Positions 25,790-33,979 of a DNA stretch of 44,388 nucleotides are shown piece by piece; positions within the stretch are counted from its first letter, which is position 1; the number at the start of each line of letters is the position of its first letter. The DNA lies in assembly GCA_021812245.1 (NCBI GenBank), contig JAKAOK010000003.1, positions 68,528-112,915 of the forward strand, in the 5' to 3' direction. Source of the DNA: a bacterium. GTDB lineage: Bacteria; SZUA-79; Acidulodesulfobacterales; Acidulodesulfobacteraceae. Position numbers and translations under genes: made by a program. Under the pieces are notes generated by a model, which was not told where the DNA came from, ran no database searches, and saw only the letters and a program-made list of their open reading frames with translations.

Positions 25790-26824
25790 TTATTTGTTGG
25801 AGATTTCAATAAGGTTTTGTAAAGATCTTAAAGCTTTCCCCGATTCTGCCGAACGCCTTGCTTCGCTAAAGGCATCGTATAAATTATCTACTTTGCCGGA
25901 GGCCAAAATTGCAAACCCCGCGTTTAAAATTGCCAGGTCTGCTTTGGGGCTTTTATTTCCGCTGATAATATCATATATAATTTTTGCATTTTCGGCAACC
26001 GATAAAGATTTAAATTCATTCTCATGGTGAAAGCTGAATCCGTATTCTTTAGGATCGAATTCGAAACATTTATAGTTGCCGGCCTCATCTAATTCGTAAA
26101 TATCGGTTAACGCCGAAAGGCTTATTTCGTCTATCCCATCCCTACCGTGAACTATAAACGCTTTCCCCGAGTTCAATATCTTCAACGCTTCTACTATTTT
26201 TTTAGATAAGTCGCCGGAATAAACTCCTATTATGTGTTTTTTAACGCCTAACGGGTTGGTTAAAGGACCCAGTATATTAAAAATAGTTTTAAACCCCAGC
26301 TCTTTTCTTACCGGAGCGGCATATTTCATAGCGGTATGAAATTTGGGAGCGAATAAAAAACCTATATTCGCATATTCTATCGACCTGAGAACTCCTTCGG
26401 CATCTAAGTCTATATTCACGCCCAATTCCTTTAAAACGTCGGCGCTTCCCGATTTTGAAGAAACTGCATAATTTCCGTGTTTTGCTATTTTAACTCCCGC
26501 TCCTGCGGCGATTAAAGCGGAGCAGGTAGAGATATTAAAGGTATTTTTAGAATCGCCTCCGGTTCCGACGATATCCACCAACTCAGTTCTATATTCATCT
26601 TTAATATTTACGGCAACGGCATTTTCTCTCATGGCAAGAGCGGCGCCGGCTATCTCCTCGACGGTTTCGCCTTTAATTTTTAAAGATGTAAGAAGAGATG
26701 CGATTTGTGCGTTAGTAAGCTCGCCTTTTAAAATTGCATTAAAAATCTCATACGATTCTTCTGCGGTCAAATTGTTATTATTAGCAACCCGCCCTAATAA
26801 TTCTTTAATAAAATCTTCTTTCAT
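25790..26824 (-). CDS. trpD: Anthranilate phosphoribosyltransferase TrpD
   Basis: Joins anthranilate and PRPP. At 344 aa it has the conserved VDIVGTGGDSKNTFNIST PRPP loop, KHGNYAVSSKSGSADVLKELG, FLFAPKFHTAMK, FNILGPLTNP and VHGRDGIDEIS. It is monofunctional and not fused to TrpG. It starts 10 nt after the trpG stop and has no unusual features. Confidence 0.97.
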   Translation of the reverse strand: MKEDFIKELLGRVANNNNLTAEESYEIFNAILKGELTNAQIASLLTSLKIKGETVEEIAGAALAMRENAVAVNIKDEYRTELVDIVGTGGDSKNTFNISTCSALIAAGAGVKIAKHGNYAVSSKSGSADVLKELGVNIDLDAEGVLRSIEYANIGFLFAPKFHTAMKYAAPVRKELGFKTIFNILGPLTNPLGVKKHIIGVYSGDLSKKIVEALKILNSGKAFIVHGRDGIDEISLSALTDIYELDEAGNYKCFEFDPKEYGFSFHHENEFKSLSVAENAKIIYDIISGNKSPKADLAILNAGFAILASGKVDNLYDAFSEARRSAESGKALRSLQNLIEISNK

Positions 26825-26834
26825 ATATTTTATT

Positions 26835-27401
26835 TTAAATCGACAAAAAATTATTGATTATCTGCTTTCCATAAGACGTAAGGACGGATTCGGGATGGAA
26901 TTGTACGCCATAAACCTTGCAGCCCTTTACCTCTATCCCCATAATTTCGTTGTCGTCCAGGCTTGTTGCGGTTACGTTTATAATTTCCGGCATGGTTTTT
27001 TTATTAATAATAAGGGAGTGGTATCTTGTAGCTTCAAAAGGACTGGGTACGCCTTTATATATTAAAGATGAATCGTGCTTTATGGATGAAACTTTTCCGT
27101 GCATCACATTTTTTGCGCGTATTATTTCCGCGCCGAATGCGTAGCCTATTGCCTGATGTCCGAGACAAACTCCGAGTATAGGAATTGTGGAATAAAAATT
27201 TTCAATGGCTTCGACGGTAATTCCGGCTTCAACCGGCGACTTGGGACCGGGAGAGATAACAATTTTTTCAGGATTCATCTTTATAATATCGGAAATGCCT
27301 ATGGTATCGTTCCTGAATACTACGGTATCGAACCCCAGCTCTCCTATATACTGGACAATATTGTAAGTAAACGAATCGTAATTATCTATAACTAAGACCA
27401 T
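26835..27401 (-). CDS. trpG: Anthranilate synthase component II (glutamine amidotransferase) TrpG
   Basis: Supplies ammonia from glutamine to TrpE. At 188 aa it has the class I amidotransferase triad: nucleophile C79 in GVCLGHQ and the His-Glu pair in QFHPESVLT. The N-terminus MVLVIDNYDSFTYNI and SPGPKSPVEAG are typical of TrpG/PabA. The same protein may also serve p-aminobenzoate synthesis, since no separate pabA is seen here. It starts 6 nt after the trpE stop. Confidence 0.96.
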   Translation of the reverse strand: MVLVIDNYDSFTYNIVQYIGELGFDTVVFRNDTIGISDIIKMNPEKIVISPGPKSPVEAGITVEAIENFYSTIPILGVCLGHQAIGYAFGAEIIRAKNVMHGKVSSIKHDSSLIYKGVPSPFEATRYHSLIINKKTMPEIINVTATSLDDNEIMGIEVKGCKVYGVQFHPESVLTSYGKQIINNFLSI

Positions 27402-27407
27402 AATTTT

Positions 27408-28943
27408 TTAATTGAACCTTCCTGTCATATTAAAAGCGGTTATTAGATGCCTTAATTTATTTTCAGTCTCGGCAAATTCATTTTCGGGCGTAGAATCATG
27501 CACTATTCCTCCTGCCGCCTGAATATACGCCGCATTTTTTTTAAACAGCGCGGTCCTTATAGTTATGCAAAATTCCATTTTATTACACATACCGTCTTCT
27601 AGAAAGCCGAAATAGCCTATCCCTCCGGCATAAACTCCTCTTTTTGATTTCTCAAGCTCGTTTATTATTTCCATTGCCCTTACTTTGGGCGCACCGGTAA
27701 CCGTACCTGCCGGATAAGAAGCTCTAACTAAATCAAATGCGTCGTTTCCTTCCTTGATTTGGGAAAAAACGCTGGTAACTATATGTTGAACATGGGAATA
27801 TTTTTCTATATACATCAGTTTATCAATCTTAACCGACCCTTTTTCAGATACCCTTCCTATATCATTTCTGCTTAAATCTACAAGCATAATGTGTTCCGCC
27901 CGTTCTTTGGGGTCATCAAGAAGTTTTTCGGCAAGATATTCATCTTCGACCGGATTTTCGCCTCTTTTAATAGTGCCGGCTATCGGTCTTGTTTCGATAA
28001 TGCCGCCTGACAGCTTAACTAAGTTTTCCGGCGAAGAGCCCGTAATCACAAAATCGTTAATTTTAAGATAAAACATATATGGAGAAGGATTTACAAGTCT
28101 AAGCGCCCTATAGAAAAGAAACGGGTCGGGGGGATTAATAATTTTTTTTCTGCGGGAAATCTGTACCTGAAATATATCTCCGCGGAGTATATATTCTTTT
28201 GCGGTTAAAACTTTTTGCTTAAATTCGTCAAAACCTGTTTCGTCGATAATTTCGATATTGGACTTTTTAATTTCTTCAGTTTTTTTGAATCCAAAATCTC
28301 TTTTTTCAATAATTTCCGTTATTTTATTTATTCTTTTAACAGCCGAATCATATTCCTGCCTTAGCCTTTCGTCATCGGAATTATTTCTGGATATATAGGA
28401 TACTATCTTAATAACCTGATTTAATCCGTCATAAACTACCACGTCTCTCGGAAGCATAAAAAACAGATCGTAAATATCGGTAACGTCTTCTTTATCCGGA
28501 GGCAGTTTTTCTATAAGACCACCGACTTCGTATCCTAAATAGCCGAAAAGTCCGCCTATAAACTCTTCCGACAGATTGTTTTTGTATATATTAAATTCGG
28601 AAAGAATTTTTTTTATATATGCAAAAACATCTTCGTTTGAATCTTTAAGATTTATATTTTCTTTAAATCCGAATTTATGGCCGGTAAAATTCTCGACACC
28701 AAGCTCATCTTTATAAAGGCGGATGGTCAGTAAAGGATTTAAACAAATAAACGAATATCTCCCCCATTTTCCGACGCCTTCGGTGCTTTCAAAAAAAAAT
28801 GCGCATGGCTCTCGCTGGAAAGACGAGAATATAGATATCGGCGTATCCATATCTCCGCTTATTTCATGAATAAGAGGAATAATATTGAAAGAATTCGGCG
28901 TCTTTAAAATATCGTCATAATTTAATATAGGCGTAAGCGGCAT
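27408..28943 (-). CDS. trpE: Anthranilate synthase component I TrpE
   Basis: Converts chorismate to anthranilate, the committed step. The 511-aa form carries an N-terminal regulatory segment with FFFESTEGVGKWGRYSF; the usual feedback motif LLES reads FFES here. The chorismate-binding core has VITGSSPENLVKL, RPIAGTIKRG, MLVDLSRNDIGRV, SYPAGTVTGAPK and YAGGIGYFGF. I start at ATG 28943 because it is just downstream of a good -10 box. A longer frame (to 29063) runs into the inner palindrome of a MITE-like element and is not credible. There is no Shine-Dalgarno, so leaderless initiation is likely. No trp leader peptide or attenuator was found. Confidence 0.95.
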   Translation of the reverse strand: MPLTPILNYDDILKTPNSFNIIPLIHEISGDMDTPISIFSSFQREPCAFFFESTEGVGKWGRYSFICLNPLLTIRLYKDELGVENFTGHKFGFKENINLKDSNEDVFAYIKKILSEFNIYKNNLSEEFIGGLFGYLGYEVGGLIEKLPPDKEDVTDIYDLFFMLPRDVVVYDGLNQVIKIVSYISRNNSDDERLRQEYDSAVKRINKITEIIEKRDFGFKKTEEIKKSNIEIIDETGFDEFKQKVLTAKEYILRGDIFQVQISRRKKIINPPDPFLFYRALRLVNPSPYMFYLKINDFVITGSSPENLVKLSGGIIETRPIAGTIKRGENPVEDEYLAEKLLDDPKERAEHIMLVDLSRNDIGRVSEKGSVKIDKLMYIEKYSHVQHIVTSVFSQIKEGNDAFDLVRASYPAGTVTGAPKVRAMEIINELEKSKRGVYAGGIGYFGFLEDGMCNKMEFCITIRTALFKKNAAYIQAAGGIVHDSTPENEFAETENKLRHLITAFNMTGRFN

Positions 28944-28953
28944 AATAAAGAGG

Positions 28954-28981
28954 ATTATATCACATTTTTTTTCTTTATCAT
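28954..28981 (-). promoter_or_regulatory. Predicted trp operon promoter (extended -10)
   Basis: On the - strand TATAAT (28954-28959) is preceded by TGA, giving a TGnTATAAT extended -10. A weaker -35, ATGATA (28976-28981), sits 16 bp upstream. The transcription start should fall near 28947, about 4 nt before the trpE ATG. The -35 lies 15 bp from the edge of the MITE-like element. Confidence 0.55.
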
Positions 28982-28995
28982 AGTTTATGCCTGTT

Positions 28996-29154
28996 CCCAA
29001 ATCCCGATTTAGAAAATATTTAATAAATTCCAATATCCCGTCATTGCGAGCGCAGCGAAGCAATCTAAAACGAGATTGCTTCGCTGCGCTCGCAATGACG
29101 TTATTAAGTAATTCAGGTAATTCATATATAAAAATTTCTAAATCGGGATTTGGG
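28996..29154. mobile_element. 159-bp MITE-like element
   Basis: The perfect 20-bp terminal inverted repeats are CCCAAATCCCGATTTAGAAA (28996-29015) and its exact complement (29135-29154). Outside both ends stands the same pentamer, CTGTT (28991-28995 and 29155-29159), as expected for a 5-bp target-site duplication. The element has no coding capacity. A perfect 28-bp palindrome occupies its centre. It sits between rplQ and the trp promoter, so it may also affect transcript ends there. No transposase in this window matches it. Confidence 0.75.
29039..29100. repeat. Perfect 28-bp inverted repeat with 6-nt loop
   Basis: Left arm 29039-29066 (beginning CGTCATTGCGAGCGCAGCG) and right arm 29073-29100 are exact complements around AAAACG. 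Palindromes built from TCATTGCGAG...GAAGCAATCT are, as I recall, scattered through many unrelated bacterial genomes as small mobile repeats. It would form a very stable RNA hairpin but has no following T-run, so it is not a standard terminator for the ribosomal operon. Confidence 0.85.
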
Positions 29155-29178
29155 CTGTTTAAATTACCGTATTTTGTT

Positions 29179-29550
29179 TTAAGACCGCTTTTCTTCTTTA
29201 GGAATAAATTCTATCAACCCTAAGGGACTTGCATCTCCGGCTCTATATCCTGTTTTAATGATTCTAACATACCCGCCAGGCCTACCCAAAAATCTCGGAC
29301 CTAAATCCTTAAAAAGTTTGGTTGTCGCATTTTTGCTTCTTAGCCGCGAAAATGCGATACGCCGCCTCGCGGTGGTATCGGATTTGCCGAGCGTAATAAG
29401 CCTTTCTATATAGCTTCTCAACACTTTAGCTTTTGGCAAAGTCGTCTCAATCCTTTCAAACTCGATAAGAGAAGAGGCCATATTCCTTAAAAGAGCAGCC
29501 CTATGCGATGAAGTCCTGTTTAATCTGGTTTTGATTTTCCCGTGACGCAT
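29179..29550 (-). CDS. rplQ: Large ribosomal subunit protein bL17
   Basis: 123 aa, beginning [17 protein letters not shown], the family's invariant start, with [12 protein letters not shown] and the C-terminal [17 protein letters not shown]. It is the last gene of the alpha operon, 30 nt after rpoA. No intrinsic terminator follows directly; a MITE-like element lies 24 nt downstream. Confidence 0.97.
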   Translation of the reverse strand: MRHGKIKTRLNRTSSHRAALLRNMASSLIEFERIETTLPKAKVLRSYIERLITLGKSDTTARRRIAFSRLRSKNATTKLFKDLGPRFLGRPGGYVRIIKTGYRAGDASPLGLIEFIPKEEKRS

Positions 29551-29580
29551 TTTAACCTCTTAATATATAATTTAACAAAA

Positions 29581-30585
29581 TTATTTTTCCTGTTTTGGAA
29601 CGGCGGCGTTATCTAATTTCATTCCAAAACTTAATCCCATGGTGGATAAAACTTCTTTTATTTCGTTAAGGGATTTTCTTCCGAAATTCTTTGTTCTAAG
29701 CATTTCTCCTTCAGTTTTCTGAATCAGTTCATGAATCGTTTTTATGTTTGCATTTTTAAGGCAATTTGCCGATCTAACGGAAAGTTCAAGTTCATCCACG
29801 TTTTTAAGTAAATTTTCGTTTAAATGATTTTCCAACGGTTTTTCGGTTTCCGGCTGAGCCTTCTTTTCGTATAACTGGTCCATTTCTTCAAAGGTGGCGA
29901 AAACCGAAATCTGATCCTGTAAAATTAAAGATGTCGAATTAAGAGCATCTTCCGGAGTTATATATCCGTTTGTAAATATTTCCATTATGAGTTTGTCGTA
30001 ATCGGTAATTCCGCCGACCCTTGCATACGAAACATCCATCGTGACTTTTTTAACCGGCGAAAACGAAACGTCAAGAGAAACAGTTCCTATGGGTGCATCT
30101 TCTCTAATATTAAGCTCGCTCGGAACGTATCCTCTTCCGCCTGTTACAAGCATTTGCGCCTTAAAATGGCCACCCTTGGCAATAGTTAAAATCTTTTTTT
30201 CTTTGTTTACCACTTCAACGTTCTGCGATGTTTTAATATCCGATGCATAAACGTCTCCCTCTCTATCGATATCTATATAAACAGATTCCGGCTCATCAGA
30301 TGTTATATTAAAATCTATATCTTTTAAATTTAATATAATTTCCGTTACGTCTTCAGCTACCCCCTGCACGGAAGAAAACTCATGCGATACCCCTTCTATT
30401 TTAACTTCGGATATTTTATACCCTACGATAGAGGATAAAAGAACCCTGCGCAGGGCGTTGCCGATAGTCGTTCCAAAACCCCTCTCTAACGGTTCCACAA
30501 TAAGCTTTCCGTAATAATCGGTATATGTTTCCTTTTCAAATTCTATCTTCTTTGGCTTAATAAGCGAAAGCCAATTTTTTTTCAT
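29581..30585 (-). CDS. rpoA: RNA polymerase subunit alpha
   Basis: 334 aa with both domains. The N-terminal assembly domain has [23 protein letters not shown] linker of about 20 residues follows, then the C-terminal domain with [15 protein letters not shown] (UP-element/activator surface) and [15 protein letters not shown]. It is preceded by GGAGG 5 nt before the ATG and lies 29 nt after rpsD, in the standard alpha-operon position. Confidence 0.98.
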   Translation of the reverse strand: MKKNWLSLIKPKKIEFEKETYTDYYGKLIVEPLERGFGTTIGNALRRVLLSSIVGYKISEVKIEGVSHEFSSVQGVAEDVTEIILNLKDIDFNITSDEPESVYIDIDREGDVYASDIKTSQNVEVVNKEKKILTIAKGGHFKAQMLVTGGRGYVPSELNIREDAPIGTVSLDVSFSPVKKVTMDVSYARVGGITDYDKLIMEIFTNGYITPEDALNSTSLILQDQISVFATFEEMDQLYEKKAQPETEKPLENHLNENLLKNVDELELSVRSANCLKNANIKTIHELIQKTEGEMLRTKNFGRKSLNEIKEVLSTMGLSFGMKLDNAAVPKQEK

Positions 30586-30614
30586 ATTGCCTCCAAAAAA
30601 TTATTATTCGGCGC

Positions 30615-31241
30615 TTACTTAGAATAAAGTTCTACTATAAGCTTTTCGTTTGCCGTAGATATAATTTCATCTCTTTCGGGAATGCTTTTTAAAGTCCCTT
30701 GATAAGCATCGATATTTGCCTCGAAATATTCTGGACGTGTTTTTCTTACGGCGGACTCTAACGAGTTTTTTATAATTTCGCATTTTCTGCTTTTTTCGCA
30801 AATCGTAATCTGCTCGCCGGGTTTCAAAACATAAGAGGGAATATTCACTTTTTTGCCGTTAACTAAAAAATGCCCGTGGGTTATTAAAAGCCTCGCTAAT
30901 TTTCTGGAAACTGCAAAACCCAGAGTATAAACTGCGTTGTCTAATCTTCTTTCCAATAAAGAAAGCAGGTTTTCCCCCGTGATTCCCTTCATTCTTTCTG
31001 CAGTTTTATATGTCTTTTTAAATTGCTTCTCCATAAGGCCGTATGTTCTTTTTAGCTTTTGTTTTTCCCTTAACTGCTCTCCGTATTCGGATAATTTTCT
31101 CCTGATGCCCTTATGCACTCCCGGAGCATATTCTCTTTTGTCGTAGGCGCACTTATCGGAAAAACATCTGTCGCCTTTCAAAAAAAGCTTCCCACCCTCT
31201 CTCCTGCACAACTTACAAACAGGTCCGTTGTATTTAGCCAA
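30615..31241 (-). CDS. rpsD: Small ribosomal subunit protein uS4
   Basis: 208 aa. The N-terminus keeps all four zinc-ribbon cysteines (CKLC, then CFSDKC), so this is the zinc-binding C+ form. An S4 RNA-binding domain (LARLLITHGHFLVNGKKV) follows. The start is a TTG at 31241 placed 5 nt after GAGGTG. S4 is the usual translational repressor of the alpha operon in E. coli; no pseudoknot target was looked for in detail here. Confidence 0.97.
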   Translation of the reverse strand: MAKYNGPVCKLCRREGGKLFLKGDRCFSDKCAYDKREYAPGVHKGIRRKLSEYGEQLREKQKLKRTYGLMEKQFKKTYKTAERMKGITGENLLSLLERRLDNAVYTLGFAVSRKLARLLITHGHFLVNGKKVNIPSYVLKPGEQITICEKSRKCEIIKNSLESAVRKTRPEYFEANIDAYQGTLKSIPERDEIISTANEKLIVELYSK

Positions 31242-31311
31242 TTTTTCACCTCATTATTTCAATGTTACTTAATATATGAATTAATCTAATATAATAATAT
31301 GCGCTATAAAA

Positions 31312-31707
31312 TTAAACCCTTCTCCTTTTCGGGGGTCTGCATCCGTTATGCGGTATAGGAGTAACATCTTTAATTAATGTTATATTGAAGCCTGAACTTT
31401 GAAGCGCCCTGAGAGCAGATTCCCTGCCGCCGCCCGGACCCTTTACATAAACTTCTACGTTTGCAACACCGTAATCCGACACTTTTTTGGCGGCTTGTTC
31501 GGCGGCAACCTGTCCCGCGTATGGAGTACTTTTCCTTGACCCTTTAAACCCGCTTGTTCCAGAGCTTGCCCACGCAAGAACATTTCCGCTTAAATCCGTA
31601 ATGCTCACTATCGTATTATTGAATGTCGATTTTATATGGGCAATCGCATTTTGAATATTTTTTTTATCCTTCTTTTTTTTTGGAACATTTTTCTTTACGT
31701 TAGCCAT
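31312..31707 (-). CDS. rpsK: Small ribosomal subunit protein uS11
   Basis: 131 aa, with a lysine-rich N-terminus, [34 protein letters not shown] and the C-terminal [15 protein letters not shown] that binds the 690 region of 16S rRNA. The ATG is preceded by GAGGT. The spacer to rpsM upstream carries a perfect 26-bp palindrome. Confidence 0.98.
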   Translation of the reverse strand: MANVKKNVPKKKKDKKNIQNAIAHIKSTFNNTIVSITDLSGNVLAWASSGTSGFKGSRKSTPYAGQVAAEQAAKKVSDYGVANVEVYVKGPGGGRESALRALQSSGFNITLIKDVTPIPHNGCRPPKRRRV

Positions 31708-31727
31708 TTATACCTCTTTATTTATTT

Positions 31728-31753
31728 TGAGGACGGACTTAAGTCCGTCCTCA
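31728..31753. repeat. Perfect 26-bp palindrome in the rpsM-rpsK spacer
   Basis: Arms TGAGGACGGACTT (31728-31740) and AAGTCCGTCCTCA (31741-31753) are exact complements with no loop. It lies outside coding sequence, 20 nt before the rpsK start. It shares its purine-rich left arm and T/A-rich centre with five other palindromes in this window. Confidence 0.85.
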
Positions 31754-31791
31754 TTCTATTTTATTTATTATATATACCATTTTAAAAAATT

Positions 31792-32166
31792 CTATTTAGC
31801 TTTTGCCGCCGCTATAGTTGACTTTCTCGGTCCTTTTCTTGTCCTTGCATTTGTTTTGGTTCTCTGTCCTCTCGCCGGCAATCCTTTCTTATGCCTTAGC
31901 CCTCTATAGCTGCCTATATCTATCAATCTTTTTATATTCATCTGGACTTCTCTTTTTAAATCGCCTTCTACTTTGAATTCGCTATCTATCTGCTGCCTTA
32001 TGTTATTTACCTGGATATCAGTCAAATCTTTTACTTTAATATCTATAGCGACGCCCGCTTTTTCTAAAATACTGTTTGACAATGCACGTCCGATACCGTA
32101 GATATAGGTTAAAGCAATTTCGATTCTTTTATTCTTGGGTAAATCTATTCCTGAAATTCTTGCCAT
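31792..32166 (-). CDS. rpsM: Small ribosomal subunit protein uS13
   Basis: 124 aa, starting [20 protein letters not shown] and containing [36 protein letters not shown] in family order. It lies at the head of the alpha cluster, 13 nt after rpmJ, with GGAGG 5 nt before the ATG. Confidence 0.98.
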   Translation of the reverse strand: MARISGIDLPKNKRIEIALTYIYGIGRALSNSILEKAGVAIDIKVKDLTDIQVNNIRQQIDSEFKVEGDLKREVQMNIKRLIDIGSYRGLRHKKGLPARGQRTKTNARTRKGPRKSTIAAAKAK

Positions 32167-32179
32167 AATTTCCTCCTTA

Positions 32180-32293
32180 TTAACCCTGACGTTGCTTATG
32201 TTTAGGGTTTTCGCAGATAATTCTTACGACCCCCTTTCTTTTGATAACTTTGCATTTATCGCATATTTTTTTAACCGACGACCTTACTTTCAA
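32180..32293 (-). CDS. rpmJ: Large ribosomal subunit protein bL36
   Basis: A 37-codon frame starting with TTG at 32293, 6 nt after GGAG. It encodes [20 protein letters not shown] and ends [15 protein letters not shown], the third Cys and the His of NPKH form the zinc-binding site, so this is the C+ form. It lies between infA and rpsM, its standard place. Confidence 0.97.
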   Translation of the reverse strand: MKVRSSVKKICDKCKVIKRKGVVRIICENPKHKQRQG

Positions 32294-32328
32294 TTCCGGC
32301 TCCTTTTTATTTTGAATATTATATTTAT

Positions 32329-32550
32329 TTACTTTCCTCTGAAGATAATGCGCCCTCTCGTTAAATCATAGGGAGACAACTGAACCGTCACTTTATCGCC
32401 GGCGAGAATCTTAATATAATGCATGCGCATTTTCCCGGATATATGAGCAAGCACTTTATATCCGTTTTCCAATTCGACTCTGAACATTGCATTAGGAAGC
32501 GGCTCCACAACGGTCCCTTCGACTTCGATTAAATCTTCTTTATTAGACAT
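32329..32550 (-). CDS. infA: Translation initiation factor IF-1
   Basis: 73 aa, an OB-fold factor that occupies the 30S A site. It has [36 protein letters not shown] and [14 protein letters not shown] small spacer leads to rpmJ; map lies 8 nt upstream. The length and sequence are typical. Confidence 0.98.
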   Translation of the reverse strand: MSNKEDLIEVEGTVVEPLPNAMFRVELENGYKVLAHISGKMRMHYIKILAGDKVTVQLSPYDLTRGRIIFRGK

Positions 32551-32558
32551 AAATTTTC

Positions 32559-33299
32559 CTATGTAAGAATTTGCGGCCCTTCATTTGTTATTGCAACGGT
32601 ATGCTCAAAATGAGCCGACAACCCTTTATCTCTGGTAACAACAGTCCACCTGTTTTCTTTAATCTTTACCTTATAAGAAAATTCATTGACCATCGGCTCA
32701 ATCGCAATTACCATTCCATTCTTTATCAATACGTCGTTTGATTCAATATAATAGTTGGGAACCTGTGGATCTTCATGCAATTTAAAACCGACCCCGTGAC
32801 CTACGAAATCCTTTACTACGGAATATTTATTCCGAGTTACAAAATTTTCAACAGCCGCCGAAATGTCGTTAATTTTATTGCCGCAAACAGCCTTTGAAAT
32901 TCCTATATTTAAAGCTTCCTTTGTAATTTCCATTAAGTTTAAAGCCTGACCCGTCACATTACCCACGGGAACCGTAACTGCTGCATCCGCATAATAGCCG
33001 TTATAATAAATGCCGTAATCTAAGCTTACTATATCCCCTTCTCTCAACTTTCTCTGTGAAGGAAAACCGTGAACAACTTCTTCGTTTACCGACACGCAAA
33101 CAGAGTAAGGGAAACCATTATATCCCTTAAAGGCCGGGATTGCATTTAAAGATAACGCCTCCTTTTCCGCAATAATATTATATTCTATTGTTTTCATGCC
33201 CGGCTTAGTCATCGCCGATAATTCATTTAATACTTTATTTACTATTTCACCTGCTTTTTTTATGCCTTCTATGTCTATTTTGCTTTTAAGGTTGACCAT
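32559..33299 (-). CDS. map: Methionine aminopeptidase, type I
   Basis: 246 aa. It removes N-terminal Met co-translationally. All five metal ligands are visible: the two Asp in [17 protein letters not shown], the His in [12 protein letters not shown], and Glu in AIEPMV and FEHTVAI. Position adk-map-infA is conserved in the spc/alpha region. The ATG at 33299 begins 9 nt after the adk stop. Confidence 0.97.
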   Translation of the reverse strand: MVNLKSKIDIEGIKKAGEIVNKVLNELSAMTKPGMKTIEYNIIAEKEALSLNAIPAFKGYNGFPYSVCVSVNEEVVHGFPSQRKLREGDIVSLDYGIYYNGYYADAAVTVPVGNVTGQALNLMEITKEALNIGISKAVCGNKINDISAAVENFVTRNKYSVVKDFVGHGVGFKLHEDPQVPNYYIESNDVLIKNGMVIAIEPMVNEFSYKVKIKENRWTVVTRDKGLSAHFEHTVAITNEGPQILT

Positions 33300-33308
33300 T
33301 TTACCGGC

Positions 33309-33956
33309 TTAGATATGCGAAATTATTTCGTTTTCTACCTCTTTGGGAGATTTTTCGCCGTCAATCCTGATTACTTTGCCTAATTTTTCAAAATGCTCGA
33401 CCAAAGGATGTGTGGATTTATGATACGTTGACAGTCTATTTTTGATAACTTCAGGCTTGTCGTCATCCCTTGTTATCAATGAAACTCCGCAATCGTCGCA
33501 TAATTCATCTTTTTTAGGCTTATTAAATTTCATGTGATACACTTTTTTACATTTCGGACAAACTCTTCTGTTGGTAAGCCTCTCAAGTATCGCTTCATCC
33601 TTAACGTCTATATAGATAACCTTATCCACTTCGAGGTTGAACTCTTTAAGCATTCCGTCCAGCAATACATTCTGAGATAAGTCCCTCGGAAATCCGTCGA
33701 ATAAGAATCCGTTTCTGCCAAGATTCTGCTCGATATTTGCCTTAATTATCTTGGCGACTAAATCGATAGGAACAAATTCGCCTTTATCCATATATGATTT
33801 CGCAATTTGCCCAAGTTCGGTTTTTTTCTCTACGTTTTCCCTTAATAAATCTCCTGTGGAAATCAATACAAAGTCTTTTGTATTTGCAATATTTTTTGCC
33901 TGAGTTCCTTTGCCCGCACCTGGAGGTCCTATTAAAATATAAATTTTGTTTTTCAT
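33309..33956 (-). CDS. adk: Adenylate kinase with zinc-type LID
   Basis: 215 aa. The P-loop is GPPGAGKGTQAK, and FDGFPRDLSQ contacts AMP. The LID domain holds four cysteines (CPKC about 130, and CDDC about 153), so it should bind structural zinc, unlike the E. coli enzyme. It interconverts ATP+AMP and 2 ADP. It lies between secY and map. Confidence 0.97.
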   Translation of the reverse strand: MKNKIYILIGPPGAGKGTQAKNIANTKDFVLISTGDLLRENVEKKTELGQIAKSYMDKGEFVPIDLVAKIIKANIEQNLGRNGFLFDGFPRDLSQNVLLDGMLKEFNLEVDKVIYIDVKDEAILERLTNRRVCPKCKKVYHMKFNKPKKDELCDDCGVSLITRDDDKPEVIKNRLSTYHKSTHPLVEHFEKLGKVIRIDGEKSPKEVENEIISHI

Positions 33957-33979
33957 TTTTACCCCTTTCTATAGTTATA

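Noticed and set aside
28944-29063. N-terminal extension of trpE by 40 codons
   Set aside because: It would be read through the inner palindrome and one terminal repeat of the MITE-like element and across the predicted promoter; the extra residues match nothing in TrpE.
29039-29100. 28-bp palindrome as the intrinsic terminator of the alpha operon
   Set aside because: There is no T-run after the stem on the - strand; the following bases are GGGATATTGG.
28944-29178. trp attenuator or T-box upstream of trpE
   Set aside because: No Trp-codon leader peptide, no T-box core (AGGGTGG-like) and no terminator/antiterminator pair; the promoter is too close to trpE.
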